Both the position numbers and the translations under genes were made by a program. From Candidatus Handelsmanbacteria bacterium (GTDB lineage: Bacteria; Latescibacterota; UBA2968; UBA8231), in contig VGJS01000035.1 of assembly GCA_016867395.1 (NCBI GenBank), forward strand, positions 1 to 45,312: a stretch of 45,312 bases of DNA. Direction: 5' to 3'. The notes under the pieces were generated by a model. The model was not told where the DNA came from and did no database searches. It worked only from the letters and a program-made list of their open reading frames with translations. Positions 34,060 to 41,762 of this stretch are shown here, in pieces. Positions within the stretch are counted from its first letter, which is position 1. Every line of letters starts with the position of its first letter.

Positions 34060-35760
34060 TCAAAAACGGGTGTTGGGGTACACCTCGACGATGTTGCCCC
34101 CCTTCTGCTTGGCCCGGCCCAGCATCTCGACCAAGGCCTGGAACACCGCCGCCGCCGCCTCGGCCTGGCTGGGCAGCACCTGCTTTTCGACGGTCACCAC
34201 CCCCAGGCTGGCGATCAGGGGCATGACGGTCTTCTCCACCTGGACGCTGGCCCCCGCCAGTTGGCGGCACAGGTCAATGCCGCGCTGCTTGGCCTTCAGG
34301 TTGTCCATTTTGCCGAAGATGGCAAAGTTCACCCCTTCGAGCCGGTAGAGTTCCTCGCCCTGGGCCAGCAAGGTGCGCAGGGACTTGACTGCCTCCTGCA
34401 ATATCTTATCCCCCATCGGCCAGCCCTGTTCGGCGTTAATCCTGGCCACCTGGTCGAGGGCCAGCCCGATGCAGGAGTGCGGGCCGCTCTCGTGCACGGA
34501 GCGAATGATCTTAGGCAGGGAGATGCGGAAGAGGAAGACGCGGTTGGGCAGGCCGGTAAGCGGGTCCTTGCCCACTACCTGACGCCATTTCTCGTTGTCC
34601 TCTTCGAGCACCTTGGCCCGGTCGCGCAGGGTGGTGTTCTCTTCCTCTAAGATCTTCACCTGCCGGGTGAGTTGGTCCAGCTCCTGCCGGCTGCCCCCGT
34701 CAAGCGCAGGGGCAGCAGCCGGGGACGCCTTGGGGGCAACATGGGCAGTCGGGGCCCCTTTCTCCTCCTCCTTGGCCTTGGCAAAAGCCGGCTCACCTGT
34801 CGCCAGCCCTGGGCCCCGCTCCTTGTGCAGGTCGCGCAGTTCGCGGGCCCGCTCCTTGGCCGTGTCCAGCACCCCCCTGGCCCTGCTGACGATGCCGCCG
34901 ACGATGCTCTTGTCGTTGACAATGGCCTGGCACTGTTGCATCACCCCGCTGAAGAGGCTCAGCGCGGTCTTGTAGTCCTCCTCGATATTGGTCAGCAGGT
35001 AGATGCGGCAGGCGATCTCGGCCAGGAGGCTGCGCAGACGCAGCTCGGCCTCATGCCCGGATTCGCGCAGGGTCTCGTAGTTGCGCTGGAAGTACACCCG
35101 ACTCAGCCTCAGGGCCCCAATCTCGTCTGCGACCAGCTCGGGCGTCTGGGGGTAGTCCTTGTGTTTGGGCAACTCGGCGTTCCAGCGGTCCTCGATCCCC
35201 TCCAATTGTTTGTGCACCCCCGCCAGGTTGGTCCCGGCGTAGTAGGCTTCGAGGTCGCGATAGATCCAGGCGAGGCGCAGGTAATAGCGGGCCAGGTTGT
35301 TCGGGGCGATGCGCTGGCGCAGGCAGTGGCTGAAGATCCCCAGGTGGAACTGGGCCAGGACCGTGGCGAAGGGCTCCATGGGGTTGATCATCTTGCCCAG
35401 GGCCTGGGCGGCGGACTTGCCGGAGAGGGAGCCGGCCACCAGCCGGTGCAGGGCTGTGGAAGCGTACAGGTATTTGAACCCCTCGGGGTCCTTCTCCGCA
35501 GCGCGGAACTCGGCGTCGTCCAACTCGGCGGCGAAGCGGCATTTCTGACATACCCCCCAGTAGAACTGCTTGGGGTCCAGGGAGTCGAAGCCCGGTTTGT
35601 ACCAGCGCCAGGTCCGGGGGTGCCCGTCCCCTTCCTGGTCTCCCGGCCGGCAGACGTCGGGCTTGAGGCGGAAAAAGGCATTGCGCGCCTCGCACACCGG
35701 ACAGGCAAACTCGTACTTTCGACAGATCTGCAACAGCTCTTTTTCGCTCAGCGCGTGCAT
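34060..35760 (-). CDS. DUF2225 zinc-ribbon / degenerate GGDEF fusion protein
   Basis: 566 aa. N-terminal DUF2225-type domain: paired Cys in FACPVCEARN and WGVCQKCRF form a zinc ribbon, followed by a helical, TPR-like region to about residue 300. A low-complexity Ala/Pro/Lys linker and a coiled coil (ELDQLTRQVKILEEENTTL) lead to a GGDEF-like domain (DPLTGLPNRVFLFRISL). The catalytic GGDEF is replaced by LEGVNF, so diguanylate cyclase activity is not expected; nucleotide sensing or protein binding is more likely. There is no membrane segment. It is preceded by a strong terminator and so has its own promoter, not identified here. Confidence 0.8.
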   Translation of the reverse strand: MHALSEKELLQICRKYEFACPVCEARNAFFRLKPDVCRPGDQEGDGHPRTWRWYKPGFDSLDPKQFYWGVCQKCRFAAELDDAEFRAAEKDPEGFKYLYASTALHRLVAGSLSGKSAAQALGKMINPMEPFATVLAQFHLGIFSHCLRQRIAPNNLARYYLRLAWIYRDLEAYYAGTNLAGVHKQLEGIEDRWNAELPKHKDYPQTPELVADEIGALRLSRVYFQRNYETLRESGHEAELRLRSLLAEIACRIYLLTNIEEDYKTALSLFSGVMQQCQAIVNDKSIVGGIVSRARGVLDTAKERARELRDLHKERGPGLATGEPAFAKAKEEEKGAPTAHVAPKASPAAAPALDGGSRQELDQLTRQVKILEEENTTLRDRAKVLEEDNEKWRQVVGKDPLTGLPNRVFLFRISLPKIIRSVHESGPHSCIGLALDQVARINAEQGWPMGDKILQEAVKSLRTLLAQGEELYRLEGVNFAIFGKMDNLKAKQRGIDLCRQLAGASVQVEKTVMPLIASLGVVTVEKQVLPSQAEAAAAVFQALVEMLGRAKQKGGNIVEVYPNTRF

Positions 35761-35790
35761 GGCACACCTGTGGTGGGGACCTGTGGACTA

Positions 35791-35830
35791 AAGAAAAATA
35801 AAAAAGAGGGGACAGCGACGCTATCCCCTC
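35791..35830 (-). terminator. Intrinsic terminator after the rpoD transcript
   Basis: On the minus strand GAGGGGA pairs with TCCCCTC (35824-35830 with 35806-35812), with an inner AGC/GCT pair in the loop, followed at once by TTTTTTATTTTT. A textbook rho-independent terminator placed about 24 bases after the stop of the 52-aa gene. Confidence 0.85.
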
Positions 35831-35853
35831 CTCTGGCACGGTGTCGTGCGAAC

Positions 35854-36012
35854 CTATCCCTTGGTCTGGGACCGGTTCTCAGCGGCAGGGTTATGGCCCT
35901 CGGCCTGCGCCGAAGCCAGCACTGCCCGCACCTTTTTACGGAACTTCTGGATCCTGGCTTCCACCTCTTCTATCGAACGGAGCAATTCCTCCTCCGAAGT
36001 GTCGGCAGCCAT
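35854..36012 (-). CDS. 52-aa charged coiled-coil protein downstream of rpoD
   Basis: ATG 36012 has an excellent CGGAGG site five bases ahead, and the frame ends in TAG just before a strong terminator. The peptide (MAADTSEEELLRSIEEVEAR, then IQKFRKKVRAVLASAQ) has an acidic N-terminal half, a basic middle and a Gln/Asn-rich end, and looks like one amphipathic helix. It follows rpoD by 66 bases in the same transcript. No family is recognised. A sigma-factor accessory or regulatory role is possible but is inferred only from position. Confidence 0.6.
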   Translation of the reverse strand: MAADTSEEELLRSIEEVEARIQKFRKKVRAVLASAQAEGHNPAAENRSQTKG

Positions 36013-36078
36013 CGATGCCTCCGTTTGCGCACAGGGGAGCGGGGGAGGCGGGGAATTGGCGATACACCACCACGGGTT

Positions 36079-36939
36079 TCACGCCCGGCTGTAGGTGCGC
36101 AGCTGGTCGCAGCGGCTGGGGTGGCGCAGCCGGTGCAGGGCTTTTTCCTTAATCTGCCTGACTCGCTCGCGGGTGAGGCCGAAGCGGACTCCGATTTGGT
36201 CCAGGGTCATCGGCTCCTCCCCCTCGAGGCCGAAGTAGAGCTTGAGGATCTCGGCCTCGCGGCCTACCAGGGTGCGCAGCGCCGTGTCGATCTCGCCGCG
36301 CAGGCAGCCGCGGATCACCTGGTTCTCCGGGGACTCCTGCCGGTCGTCGGGCAGTACATCCAGCAGGCTGTGGTCCTCCTCGTCGTGGAAGGAGGCATCA
36401 AGGGAGCGCACCGACCGGCCGCAGAGCATGGTCTCCTTGATCTCCTCGACCGGCAGGTCCAGTTCCTGGGCGATCTCCTCTGGATGGGGCGCATCCTCGC
36501 GGCTTTGTTGCAAGAGGCGCGAGGCTTTGGAAATCTTGTAGAGCAGCCCAATCTTGTTGAGGGGCAGCCGCACGGTGCGCGACTGCTCGGCCAGGGTCTG
36601 GAGGATGGCCTGGCGTATCCACCACACCGCGTAAGAAATAAACTTGAATCCCTTGGTTTCGTCAAAACGCCCGGCCGCGGTGATCAGGCCCAGGTTGCCA
36701 GCGCTGATTAGGTCAGACAGTGGCACCCCGCGATTCTGGTACTCCTTGGCCACGCTGACCACAAAACGCAGATTGGCCTCCACTAACAGGTTGCGCGCCT
36801 CCTCGTCCCCCTGTCTGATCCGGCGGGCCAGTTCCACCTCCTCGGCTGCGGAAAGAGGCTTGGAGCCGGCGATGGCGGCCAGGTAGCTCCCGAGCGAATC
36901 CTCCATATCCCACAAAAAAAACTTAGGCATTTCATTCAT
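36079..36939 (-). CDS. rpoD: RpoD-type RNA polymerase sigma factor (short form)
   Basis: 286 aa. Region 1.2 (LGSYLAAIAGSKPLSAAEEV), region 2 with NLRFVVSVAKEYQNRGVPL and the DLISAGNLGLITAAGRFDETKGFKF core, and -10-melting aromatic residues in SYAVWWIRQAI. Region 3 and region 4 follow, with DQIGVRFGLTRERVRQIKEK as the -35 recognition helix. It lacks region 1.1, as do the primary sigma factors of Bacteroidota, Chlorobi and related groups. It is probably the housekeeping factor, though a second sigma elsewhere cannot be excluded. A near-consensus promoter lies upstream at 37009-37037. Confidence 0.92.
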   Translation of the reverse strand: MNEMPKFFLWDMEDSLGSYLAAIAGSKPLSAAEEVELARRIRQGDEEARNLLVEANLRFVVSVAKEYQNRGVPLSDLISAGNLGLITAAGRFDETKGFKFISYAVWWIRQAILQTLAEQSRTVRLPLNKIGLLYKISKASRLLQQSREDAPHPEEIAQELDLPVEEIKETMLCGRSVRSLDASFHDEEDHSLLDVLPDDRQESPENQVIRGCLRGEIDTALRTLVGREAEILKLYFGLEGEEPMTLDQIGVRFGLTRERVRQIKEKALHRLRHPSRCDQLRTYSRA

Positions 36940-37008
36940 ATGCCTGTCCTTCGTTTGAGGTTAGGAACTGGAAGATGAAGCGGATCTGTACTCGCGGAGT
37001 TGGTAATT

Positions 37009-37037
37009 AACATAGCAGGGGGCAAGAAAGCTGTCAA
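37009..37037 (-). promoter_or_regulatory. Sigma-70 promoter of rpoD
   Basis: On the minus strand TTGACA (37032-37037), a 17-base spacer and TATGTT (37009-37014) precede the rpoD ATG by about 70 bases. The -35 is perfect and the -10 has four of six consensus bases. It lies just after the end of the rph pseudogene. Confidence 0.75.
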
Positions 37038-37067
37038 GGTTTTTCTCAAACGCCATTTATCTCTCTG

Positions 37068-37791
37068 TCAGACCACACCTTGGATGGCTTCCTCCTGGTG
37101 CCGGCACAACTGGGCTATGCCCCCGGCAGCCAGGTCCAGCATCTGCCCGGCGGCCTGCCGGGAAAAGGGCTTTCCCTCGGCTGTTCCCTGGACTTCGATG
37201 AGCCCCCCGTCGGCCCGCATCACCACGTTCATATCGGTCTGGGCCCGCGAATCCTCCGCGTAGCACAGGTCGAGGACCACCTCCTCCCCCACCACCCCCA
37301 CGCTGACTGCGGCGATTAACTGCAAGAGTGGATCGGTCTGCAGGGCCCCCCCAGACCGGAGTGCGGCCAGGGTCTCGGCCAGGGCCACATACCCTCCGGT
37401 GATGGCGGCGGTGCGGGTGCCCCGTCGGCCTGGATCACATTCAAACGATATATATCGTCCGCTCGCCGAGGCGTTCCAGGTCCACCGCCAACCGCAGCGA
37501 GCGGCCGATGAGGCGCTGGATCGCCTGAGAACGCCCGTTGGGGCGGCCCCCATCGCGGGGGATGCGCCGCGCCGAGCAGCCAGGCAGCATCGCGTATTCG
37601 GCCGTCAGCCAGCCGGACCCAAACCCGGCCCGGAAAGGGGGGACGGCGTTCTCCACGCAGGCGGTGCAGATCACCTTGGTGTGCCCCATCTCAATCAGCG
37701 CCGAGCCAGGGGCGGTGTTCAGGTAACTCCGGGTGATGCGCACCGGCCGCAACTCCCCGACGGCTCGGCCATCCACGCGGCTGCTCCCCAT
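37068..37791 (-). pseudogene. rph: Ribonuclease PH split by two single-base deletions
   Basis: The N-terminal half runs in one frame from ATG 37791 ([67 protein letters not shown]) to a TGA near 37441. The C-terminal half (GTRTAAITGGYVALAETL, DLCYAEDSRAQTDMNVVM, GLIEVQGTAEGKPF) is in another frame. Comparison with the invariant Asp-Cys-Asn-Val-Ile-Gln-Ala-Asp-Gly-Gly-Thr-Arg-Thr tract shows one base missing near 37441-37446 and one G missing near 37428-37431. The enzyme trims tRNA 3' ends phosphorolytically. Everything else is intact, so either a very recent pseudogene or consensus errors in the sequence. 13 bases after the DnaC-like gene. Confidence 0.88.
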
Positions 37792-37804
37792 CGCCTGCTT
37801 GTCC

Positions 37805-38635
37805 TCAGACCTTGGGCTGGAGATGCTGGCGAAAGTCCTCGCCCTCCATCTCCACCAGCCTGCACATCTCGAGCAGGCGCGAGTAGATCCGCCCCTGCGA
37901 CAACTGCTGCAACTCGCCGAGGGGCTGGTTGGTGGTGATCACCGTAAAGCGTTTCTCCGCGTAGCGGGTGTCCACCAGGTCGTAGAGCACCTCCTTGGCC
38001 CATTCGGTGCCGCGCTGCACCCCAAAGTCGTCGATTACCAGGTACGGGACCTTGCCCAGGGACTCGATGATCCGCCAGGTCTGACCGTAGTGCTCGCTTT
38101 CCTCCGAGTAGGTGTCGCGCAGTTGCTGGAGGTACTTGGACAGGTTGAGGAAACGGCCGGGCCGGTGGCGGTTGAGGATCAGTTCGTTGAGCATGATGCA
38201 GCCCAGCAGGGTCTTGCCGGTGCCAGGCCGGCCGTGCAGCAGGAAACCGCGCTCGGGTTCGCGGTCGGTGTCGGTGAGGGTTGACACGTACAGGCGAGCG
38301 TCCTGGGCGATTCGCACCAGGCTGCCCTCCGGGGTAGTGGCGTGGAAATCCCCCAGGAACTTCCAGCGGTACCGCTCCGGGACATCGGCCTCGCGGAAGA
38401 GCCGTTTTAGTTCGACGAGCCCTCGCCGCGCCGGCCAGCAGGGGCAGCGCTGGTTCCGGGCCTGGTCGTCCCAGAAGTAAAAGGGCGGGCGGCCTCCGCA
38501 GCGGCACTGGGCCTCCACGCAGGTACAAATCTTTAGTTCGCCGTGGCGCCCCACCTCGATCTGCGGGTCGTAGTAGAACCCCCCGCCTCCGCAGCGGTGG
38601 CACGGGGTTCCGCCCGGCACCCCGGCCTCGCTCAC
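37805..38635 (-). CDS. DnaC/DnaI-like AAA+ ATPase (putative helicase loader) with zinc-binding N-terminus
   Basis: 276 aa from GTG 38635, which overlaps the smpB stop by four bases (GTGA). The N-terminal part is Cys-rich ([24 protein letters not shown] and CPCW), a zinc ribbon like those of DnaI-type primosome proteins. The AAA+ core has Walker A GRPGTGKT, Walker B YLVIDDFG, sensor-1 TTNQPLGEL and an Arg finger region ([11 protein letters not shown]). IstB-like transposition helpers share this core, but no IstA gene is present and the zinc part favours a replication role. Confidence 0.8.
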   Translation of the reverse strand: MSEAGVPGGTPCHRCGGGGFYYDPQIEVGRHGELKICTCVEAQCRCGGRPPFYFWDDQARNQRCPCWPARRGLVELKRLFREADVPERYRWKFLGDFHATTPEGSLVRIAQDARLYVSTLTDTDREPERGFLLHGRPGTGKTLLGCIMLNELILNRHRPGRFLNLSKYLQQLRDTYSEESEHYGQTWRIIESLGKVPYLVIDDFGVQRGTEWAKEVLYDLVDTRYAEKRFTVITTNQPLGELQQLSQGRIYSRLLEMCRLVEMEGEDFRQHLQPKV

Positions 38636-39111
38636 TGCCGGCCCCTCAGCTCGCGGTCGATGGCCCGCTCCGCATCGCGCTTGGCGATATCCTGGCGCTT
38701 GTCGAACTGCTTCTTGCCGCGCACCAGGGCGATTTCCACCTTGGCCCGACCCCGCTTGAAGTAGATCTTCAGGGGCACCAGGGTCAGCCCCTTCTGCTCG
38801 GCCTGGCCCAGCAGGCGGTTGATCTCCCAACGGTGCAGGAGCAGCTTGCGGGGGCGCTCCAGGTCGTGGTTGAAGCGGCTGGCTGGGCTATAATGGCTGA
38901 TGTGCACCTTCTGGAGGAAAACCTCGCCCCGCTGCACCACAGCGTAGCTGTCTTTAAGGGTGACCCTGCCCTCCCGCAAGGCCTTGACCTCGCTGCCCAG
39001 CAGGGACATGCCGGCCTCGAAGGAATCGAGCACCTCGTAATCGTGCCGGGCCCTGCGGTTCTGGGCGATGATTTTGATGCCCTCCTGGGTGGCTGGGGCT
39101 TTGGTGGCCAT
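38632..39111 (-). CDS. smpB: SsrA-binding protein SmpB
   Basis: 159 aa. Binds tmRNA and delivers it to stalled ribosomes. Typical motifs: AQNRRARHDYEVLDSFEAG, LLGSEVKALREGRVTLKDSY, VHISHYSPAS, RPRKLLLHRWEI and the basic C-terminal tail KRGRAKVEIALVRGKKQFDK. It is first in the minus-strand run smpB-dnaC-like-rph-rpoD and is divergent from tRNA-Leu. The ssrA gene itself is not in this window. Confidence 0.95.
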   Translation of the reverse strand: MATKAPATQEGIKIIAQNRRARHDYEVLDSFEAGMSLLGSEVKALREGRVTLKDSYAVVQRGEVFLQKVHISHYSPASRFNHDLERPRKLLLHRWEINRLLGQAEQKGLTLVPLKIYFKRGRAKVEIALVRGKKQFDKRQDIAKRDAERAIDRELRGRQ

Positions 39112-39138
39112 CTCCTGCCTCGGCTCGCGATCTAGCCC

Positions 39139-39167
39139 TTGACGCTGGGTAGGTATTGGCGTTTATT
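39139..39167 (+). promoter_or_regulatory. Putative promoter of tRNA-Leu
   Basis: TTGACG (39139-39144), a 17-base spacer and TTTATT (39162-39167) end 15 bases before the tRNA. The -35 is close to consensus and the -10 is weaker. Confidence 0.5.
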
Positions 39168-39182
39168 TACCAATCACTGGAA

Positions 39183-39269
39183 GCCGAAGTGGCGAAATTG
39201 GTAGACGCGCTGCGTTCAGGGCGCAGTGGGGGTTCCCCCATGGAGGTTCGAGTCCTCTCTTCGGCACCA
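39183..39269 (+). tRNA. tRNA-Leu (anticodon CAG)
   Basis: The acceptor arms GCCGAAG and CTTCGGC pair, and the anticodon stem CTGCG/CGCAG encloses the loop TTCAGGG with anticodon CAG (reads CUG, the expected major Leu codon in this GC-rich DNA). A long variable arm (TGGGGGTTCCCCCA) and T-arm GGTTCGAGTCC follow. The 3' CCA is encoded. A T-rich run follows. Confidence 0.95.
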
Positions 39270-39398
39270 GTTTTTTCTTTGGTCCCCGAGTCAGGCGCGC
39301 CGCGAACCTGGCTCTTTTGATTTTTGCTCCGCCCCACTCTCCCCACTGCGCCGGATCTCTAAAGTAGGCGCCGGCGCCTGGGGCGCAAGGGAAGCGCC

Positions 39399-39695
39399 AT
39401 GGATTTGGTCGATGCGCTGGTGGCCTTTGCCCTCTTGTCGCTGGGGGGAGGTCTGTGGGGTTTCAGGGTGGCCCGATCGGGCGGGGGCAGCCAGGCCCAA
39501 TCGGCGGCCTTTGCCCTCTTCCTCGGGCCCTTCGGCCTGTTGCTGGCACACAAGCTCAGCCACCCCTGCCCCGGTTGCGCGTCCCTGATCCTGCGCGGAT
39601 TGCGCTCCTGCCCTTTCTGCCACCGCCCTATCCCCCGCCAGAGCGAGGGCCAGAACCCGAAAGGGTCCTTCTGGTCCGATCGCCGCAACTGGTAA
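39399..39695 (+). CDS. Small membrane protein with a zinc-ribbon-like end, unknown
   Basis: 98 aa from ATG 39399 behind AAGGGA. Two hydrophobic stretches at the N-terminus (ALVAFALLSLGGGLWGF, AFALFLGPFGLLLAHKL) precede a Cys-rich segment with two pairs (PCPGCASL and SCPFCHRP), like a rubredoxin-type knuckle. The tail is polar. Such small 'membrane plus zinc ribbon' proteins are common and mostly uncharacterised. It is followed by the glyoxalase-family gene after 24 bases and probably co-transcribed with it. Confidence 0.65.
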   Translation: MDLVDALVAFALLSLGGGLWGFRVARSGGGSQAQSAAFALFLGPFGLLLAHKLSHPCPGCASLILRGLRSCPFCHRPIPRQSEGQNPKGSFWSDRRNW

Positions 39696-39719
39696 ACCCC
39701 ATCGAAAGGTGCCCCTACC

Positions 39720-40097
39720 ATGGCCCGCTTCCTCCACACCCGCATCCGCGTCGGCGACCTGGACCGCTCGATGAACTGGTACTGCAAGCACCTGGGTTTC
39801 GCAGTCAAAAGCCGCACCGACAAGTCCCCGGCCGGCAACCACGTCGCCCACCTCGAACTGCCGGGCAACGAGCACACCCTCGAACTGACCTGGTCGGCCA
39901 ACTACCAGCTCAAGGTGCCCCAGGACCTGATGCACCTGGCCATCGCCGTGCCCGACCTGATCTCCTTCTGCGACCAGCTCGAAAGGAACAGCGTGTCGAT
40001 CTGGCCCGGCGACTGGCGGACCTCCTTCCCCGCGGGGCGCAAGATGGCCTTCATCGATGATCCAGACGGGTACGAGGTCGAGTTACTCGAAGGATAA
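39720..40097 (+). CDS. Glyoxalase/VOC-family protein (GloA-like)
   Basis: 125 aa, two beta-alpha-beta-beta-beta modules. The four metal ligands of glyoxalase I fall in place: His in FLHTRIRVGDL, Glu in TLELTW, His in DLMHLAIAV, Glu in YEVELLE. MNWYCKHLGF and DPDGYEVELLE are lactoylglutathione-lyase signatures. It may detoxify methylglyoxal, but other thiol or ring-cleavage activities are possible in this fold. An intrinsic terminator follows at 40123. Confidence 0.85.
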   Translation: MARFLHTRIRVGDLDRSMNWYCKHLGFAVKSRTDKSPAGNHVAHLELPGNEHTLELTWSANYQLKVPQDLMHLAIAVPDLISFCDQLERNSVSIWPGDWRTSFPAGRKMAFIDDPDGYEVELLEG

Positions 40098-40122
40098 TCA
40101 GATGTTCTCAACTCCCTTATGG

Positions 40123-40152
40123 GTCTGCCCATCCCAGGGCAGACTTTTTTTT
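40123..40152 (+). terminator. Intrinsic terminator after the glyoxalase-family gene
   Basis: GTCTGCC (40123-40129) pairs with GGCAGAC (40138-40144), followed directly by eight T residues. It ends the transcript of the two plus-strand genes. Confidence 0.88.
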
Positions 40153-40226
40153 ATCTCTCTTTCCTTAAGCCCAAGTCTATATTTTTTAGAGTAGTCAATC
40201 CTCCGGTCGATATATGGAGTGTTACT

Positions 40227-40235
40227 TGTTATAAT
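40227..40235 (+). promoter_or_regulatory. Extended -10 promoter of the MerR-like gene
   Basis: TGTTATAAT is an extended -10 (TGn before a perfect TATAAT). No good -35 is seen. It lies in an unusually A/T-rich stretch of about 200 bases (40145-40340) otherwise without a gene. The predicted leader would be about 125 bases. Confidence 0.55.
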
Positions 40236-40346
40236 TTCGTCTTATATCTTCTACAGTGATTGCCACAACCGCCGATAAAAAATAATAACAGGAGTGCTAA
40301 GAGCCTTTAGGTAGATTAAATTCTCCCCTATACCCGCCTCTACACC

Positions 40347-40368
40347 ATAAAGACAAGGAGGTCTTTAT
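40347..40368 (+). promoter_or_regulatory. Perfect palindrome enclosing the ribosome binding site
   Basis: ATAAAGAC (40347-40354) and GTCTTTAT (40361-40368) are exact inverted repeats. The six bases between them, AAGGAG, are the Shine-Dalgarno core of the gene starting at 40371. It may be an RNA hairpin presenting or hiding the site, or a dimer operator for the MerR-like product. Confidence 0.7.
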
Positions 40369-40370
40369 CT

Positions 40371-40625
40371 ATGGCAGTGCGCAAGAAAAAGCTCATCGGC
40401 ATCGAGGAGGCGGCTGAGTTATTTGGCAAGTCGATCCATCAGATGCGCCAGTACAAATCGAAGGGGCTACTCAAGGTGGCCGATTACCAGGGCAACAAGG
40501 ATCTGTACGACATGGCAGAAGTGATCTTGCTCAAACACCTGATCCACGAAATGAGGGTGACGGAAGGACTGTCACTAGCCCAGATCGCCAGGCGGCTGGA
40601 CCAGATGATGGGCCGCGCCGCCTAA
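40371..40625 (+). CDS. Small MerR-like HTH protein
   Basis: 84 aa. The N-terminal part (KKKLIGIEEAAELFGKSIHQ, then MRQYKSKGLLKVADYQGNKD) is a MerR-type HTH followed by a wing. The second half (YDMAEVILLKHLIHEMRVTE, LSLAQIARRLDQM) is a helix pair like the start of the MerR dimerisation helix, but the protein stops before any effector domain. AAGGAGG lies 10 bases before the ATG within a palindrome. Strong A/T-rich control region upstream and strong terminator downstream make it a single-gene unit. Target unknown. Confidence 0.8.
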   Translation: MAVRKKKLIGIEEAAELFGKSIHQMRQYKSKGLLKVADYQGNKDLYDMAEVILLKHLIHEMRVTEGLSLAQIARRLDQMMGRAA

Positions 40626-40643
40626 CAGCCCCCCCACAGCACG

Positions 40644-40691
40644 CCGCAGGCCGGGCCCCCCATTGGGCGCCCGGCCCGCGGTTTATTTTTT
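40644..40691 (+). terminator. Intrinsic terminator of the MerR-like gene
   Basis: An outer CCGC/GCGG and an inner 8-bp GGCCGGGC/GCCCGGCC stem are followed by TTTATTTTTT. The stop codon of the minus-strand J-like gene is formed within the T tract. Confidence 0.85.
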
Positions 40692-41708
40692 GAGGCGGTC
40701 GCAGGCCTCGTTTACGGCGCTAAGCACCTGGTCGAAAAGCTGGCCCACCCAGGCCGGCAGCGCCCCCACCCGGTCGGAGTGCAGGGCCGTCGCAAAACGC
40801 CGCCGGGCCTGGTTGAGTTCCTCCTCGTCCGTCGCCCCTTCGAGGCCTAGAAGCTGGCGAGGATCAAGCTGACGCAGTTGGGGCGCCTCGACCCGCAAGG
40901 CCCCCTGGCGACGCTCGGCCTCGGCTGCCCGCTGGGCCATCTGCCGCAGCCGGGCGTCGAGTTTGGCGCATTCCTGCCGCAGCCGCTCCACCTCCGCCCC
41001 GGCCTGGGCCGCCTGCCGGTTGAGTTGGATGCGCCGGGTGCGCTCCTGGCGCAGTTTCTCCCCGTTTTCCCGCGCCTCCCCCAGTTGCCGGCGCAACTGC
41101 CGCGCCTCCTCCTCGGCTCTTTTGAGGCTCTGATGGGCCCGCCTGGCCCGGTCCTCGGCGAATTCGAGATCTTCCCGCAACCCTCCCAGCGCCGCCTCCA
41201 TTTCGCCCAACTCCCGCTGCAAAAAATGCACCAGCCGGTCCTGACCCAACCCGCCGCGCGGCAAAGGCGACACTCCTTCAAGCCTGGCGAGAAAGCCCTC
41301 CAGCAGCAGATCGGGGCCACTGGGCTCCCCCTTTCCTAATGCGGCCCGCTCGCAGATCCATTCCCAAGGCTTGGGATAATGGGACTGGAGGAGCCTGGCA
41401 AAGGCCCCCTGCCGTTCGCGGCCGCCCTCAGAGGAGAGGATCTGGCGGTAGAGGAGTACCTTGTCGACCGGGCCCAAGTAGTACACCAGGGCAGGCATGG
41501 CCGGTCTCAGTTCCTCCAGCCCGCCGGCGATACCTTCGGCAACGCTGATCTCAAACGCCAGGGCCTGGTCCTGGGGGGTGTAGACTTGGTCCTCGTCCAA
41601 CAAGATTCTCCCCAACCACTGGCGCAATTCGCCCAGGCCCACCCCCTGTCTGGCCCGCTTGCCGTAATCGAGGTAGCGGCGCAGGGTCCGGAGGGACTGG
41701 GATTCCAC
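40683..41708 (-). CDS. Coiled-coil protein with a J-domain-like C-terminus, unknown
   Basis: 341 aa from GTG 41708. Helical N-terminal half (YLDYGKRARQGVGLGELRQW, LVYYLGPVDKVLLYRQIL), a long coiled coil at about residues 165-265 (heptads of Glu, Arg, Leu and Gln), then a 60-residue end, LDPRQLLGLEGATDEEELNQ to DQVLSAVNEACDRLKK, that follows the J-domain pattern with HSD where chaperone J-proteins have HPD. An ATC at 41747 with a perfect GGGAGG site would extend the protein by 13 residues (ILTPETYPQFCRQ); it may be the true, possibly mutated, start. The gene follows the DUF815-type ATPase by at most 54 bases, so the two probably work together. Confidence 0.65.
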   Translation of the reverse strand: MESQSLRTLRRYLDYGKRARQGVGLGELRQWLGRILLDEDQVYTPQDQALAFEISVAEGIAGGLEELRPAMPALVYYLGPVDKVLLYRQILSSEGGRERQGAFARLLQSHYPKPWEWICERAALGKGEPSGPDLLLEGFLARLEGVSPLPRGGLGQDRLVHFLQRELGEMEAALGGLREDLEFAEDRARRAHQSLKRAEEEARQLRRQLGEARENGEKLRQERTRRIQLNRQAAQAGAEVERLRQECAKLDARLRQMAQRAAEAERRQGALRVEAPQLRQLDPRQLLGLEGATDEEELNQARRRFATALHSDRVGALPAWVGQLFDQVLSAVNEACDRLKK

Positions 41709-41762
41709 CTGACGGCAGAACTGTGGGTAGGTCTCGGGGGTGAGGATGGCCGCCTCCCGCGT

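Noticed and set aside
37805..38635. IstB transposition helper
   Set aside because: No IstA or IS ends are nearby, the N-terminal Cys-rich zinc region fits DnaC/DnaI-like loaders, and the gene is coupled to smpB.
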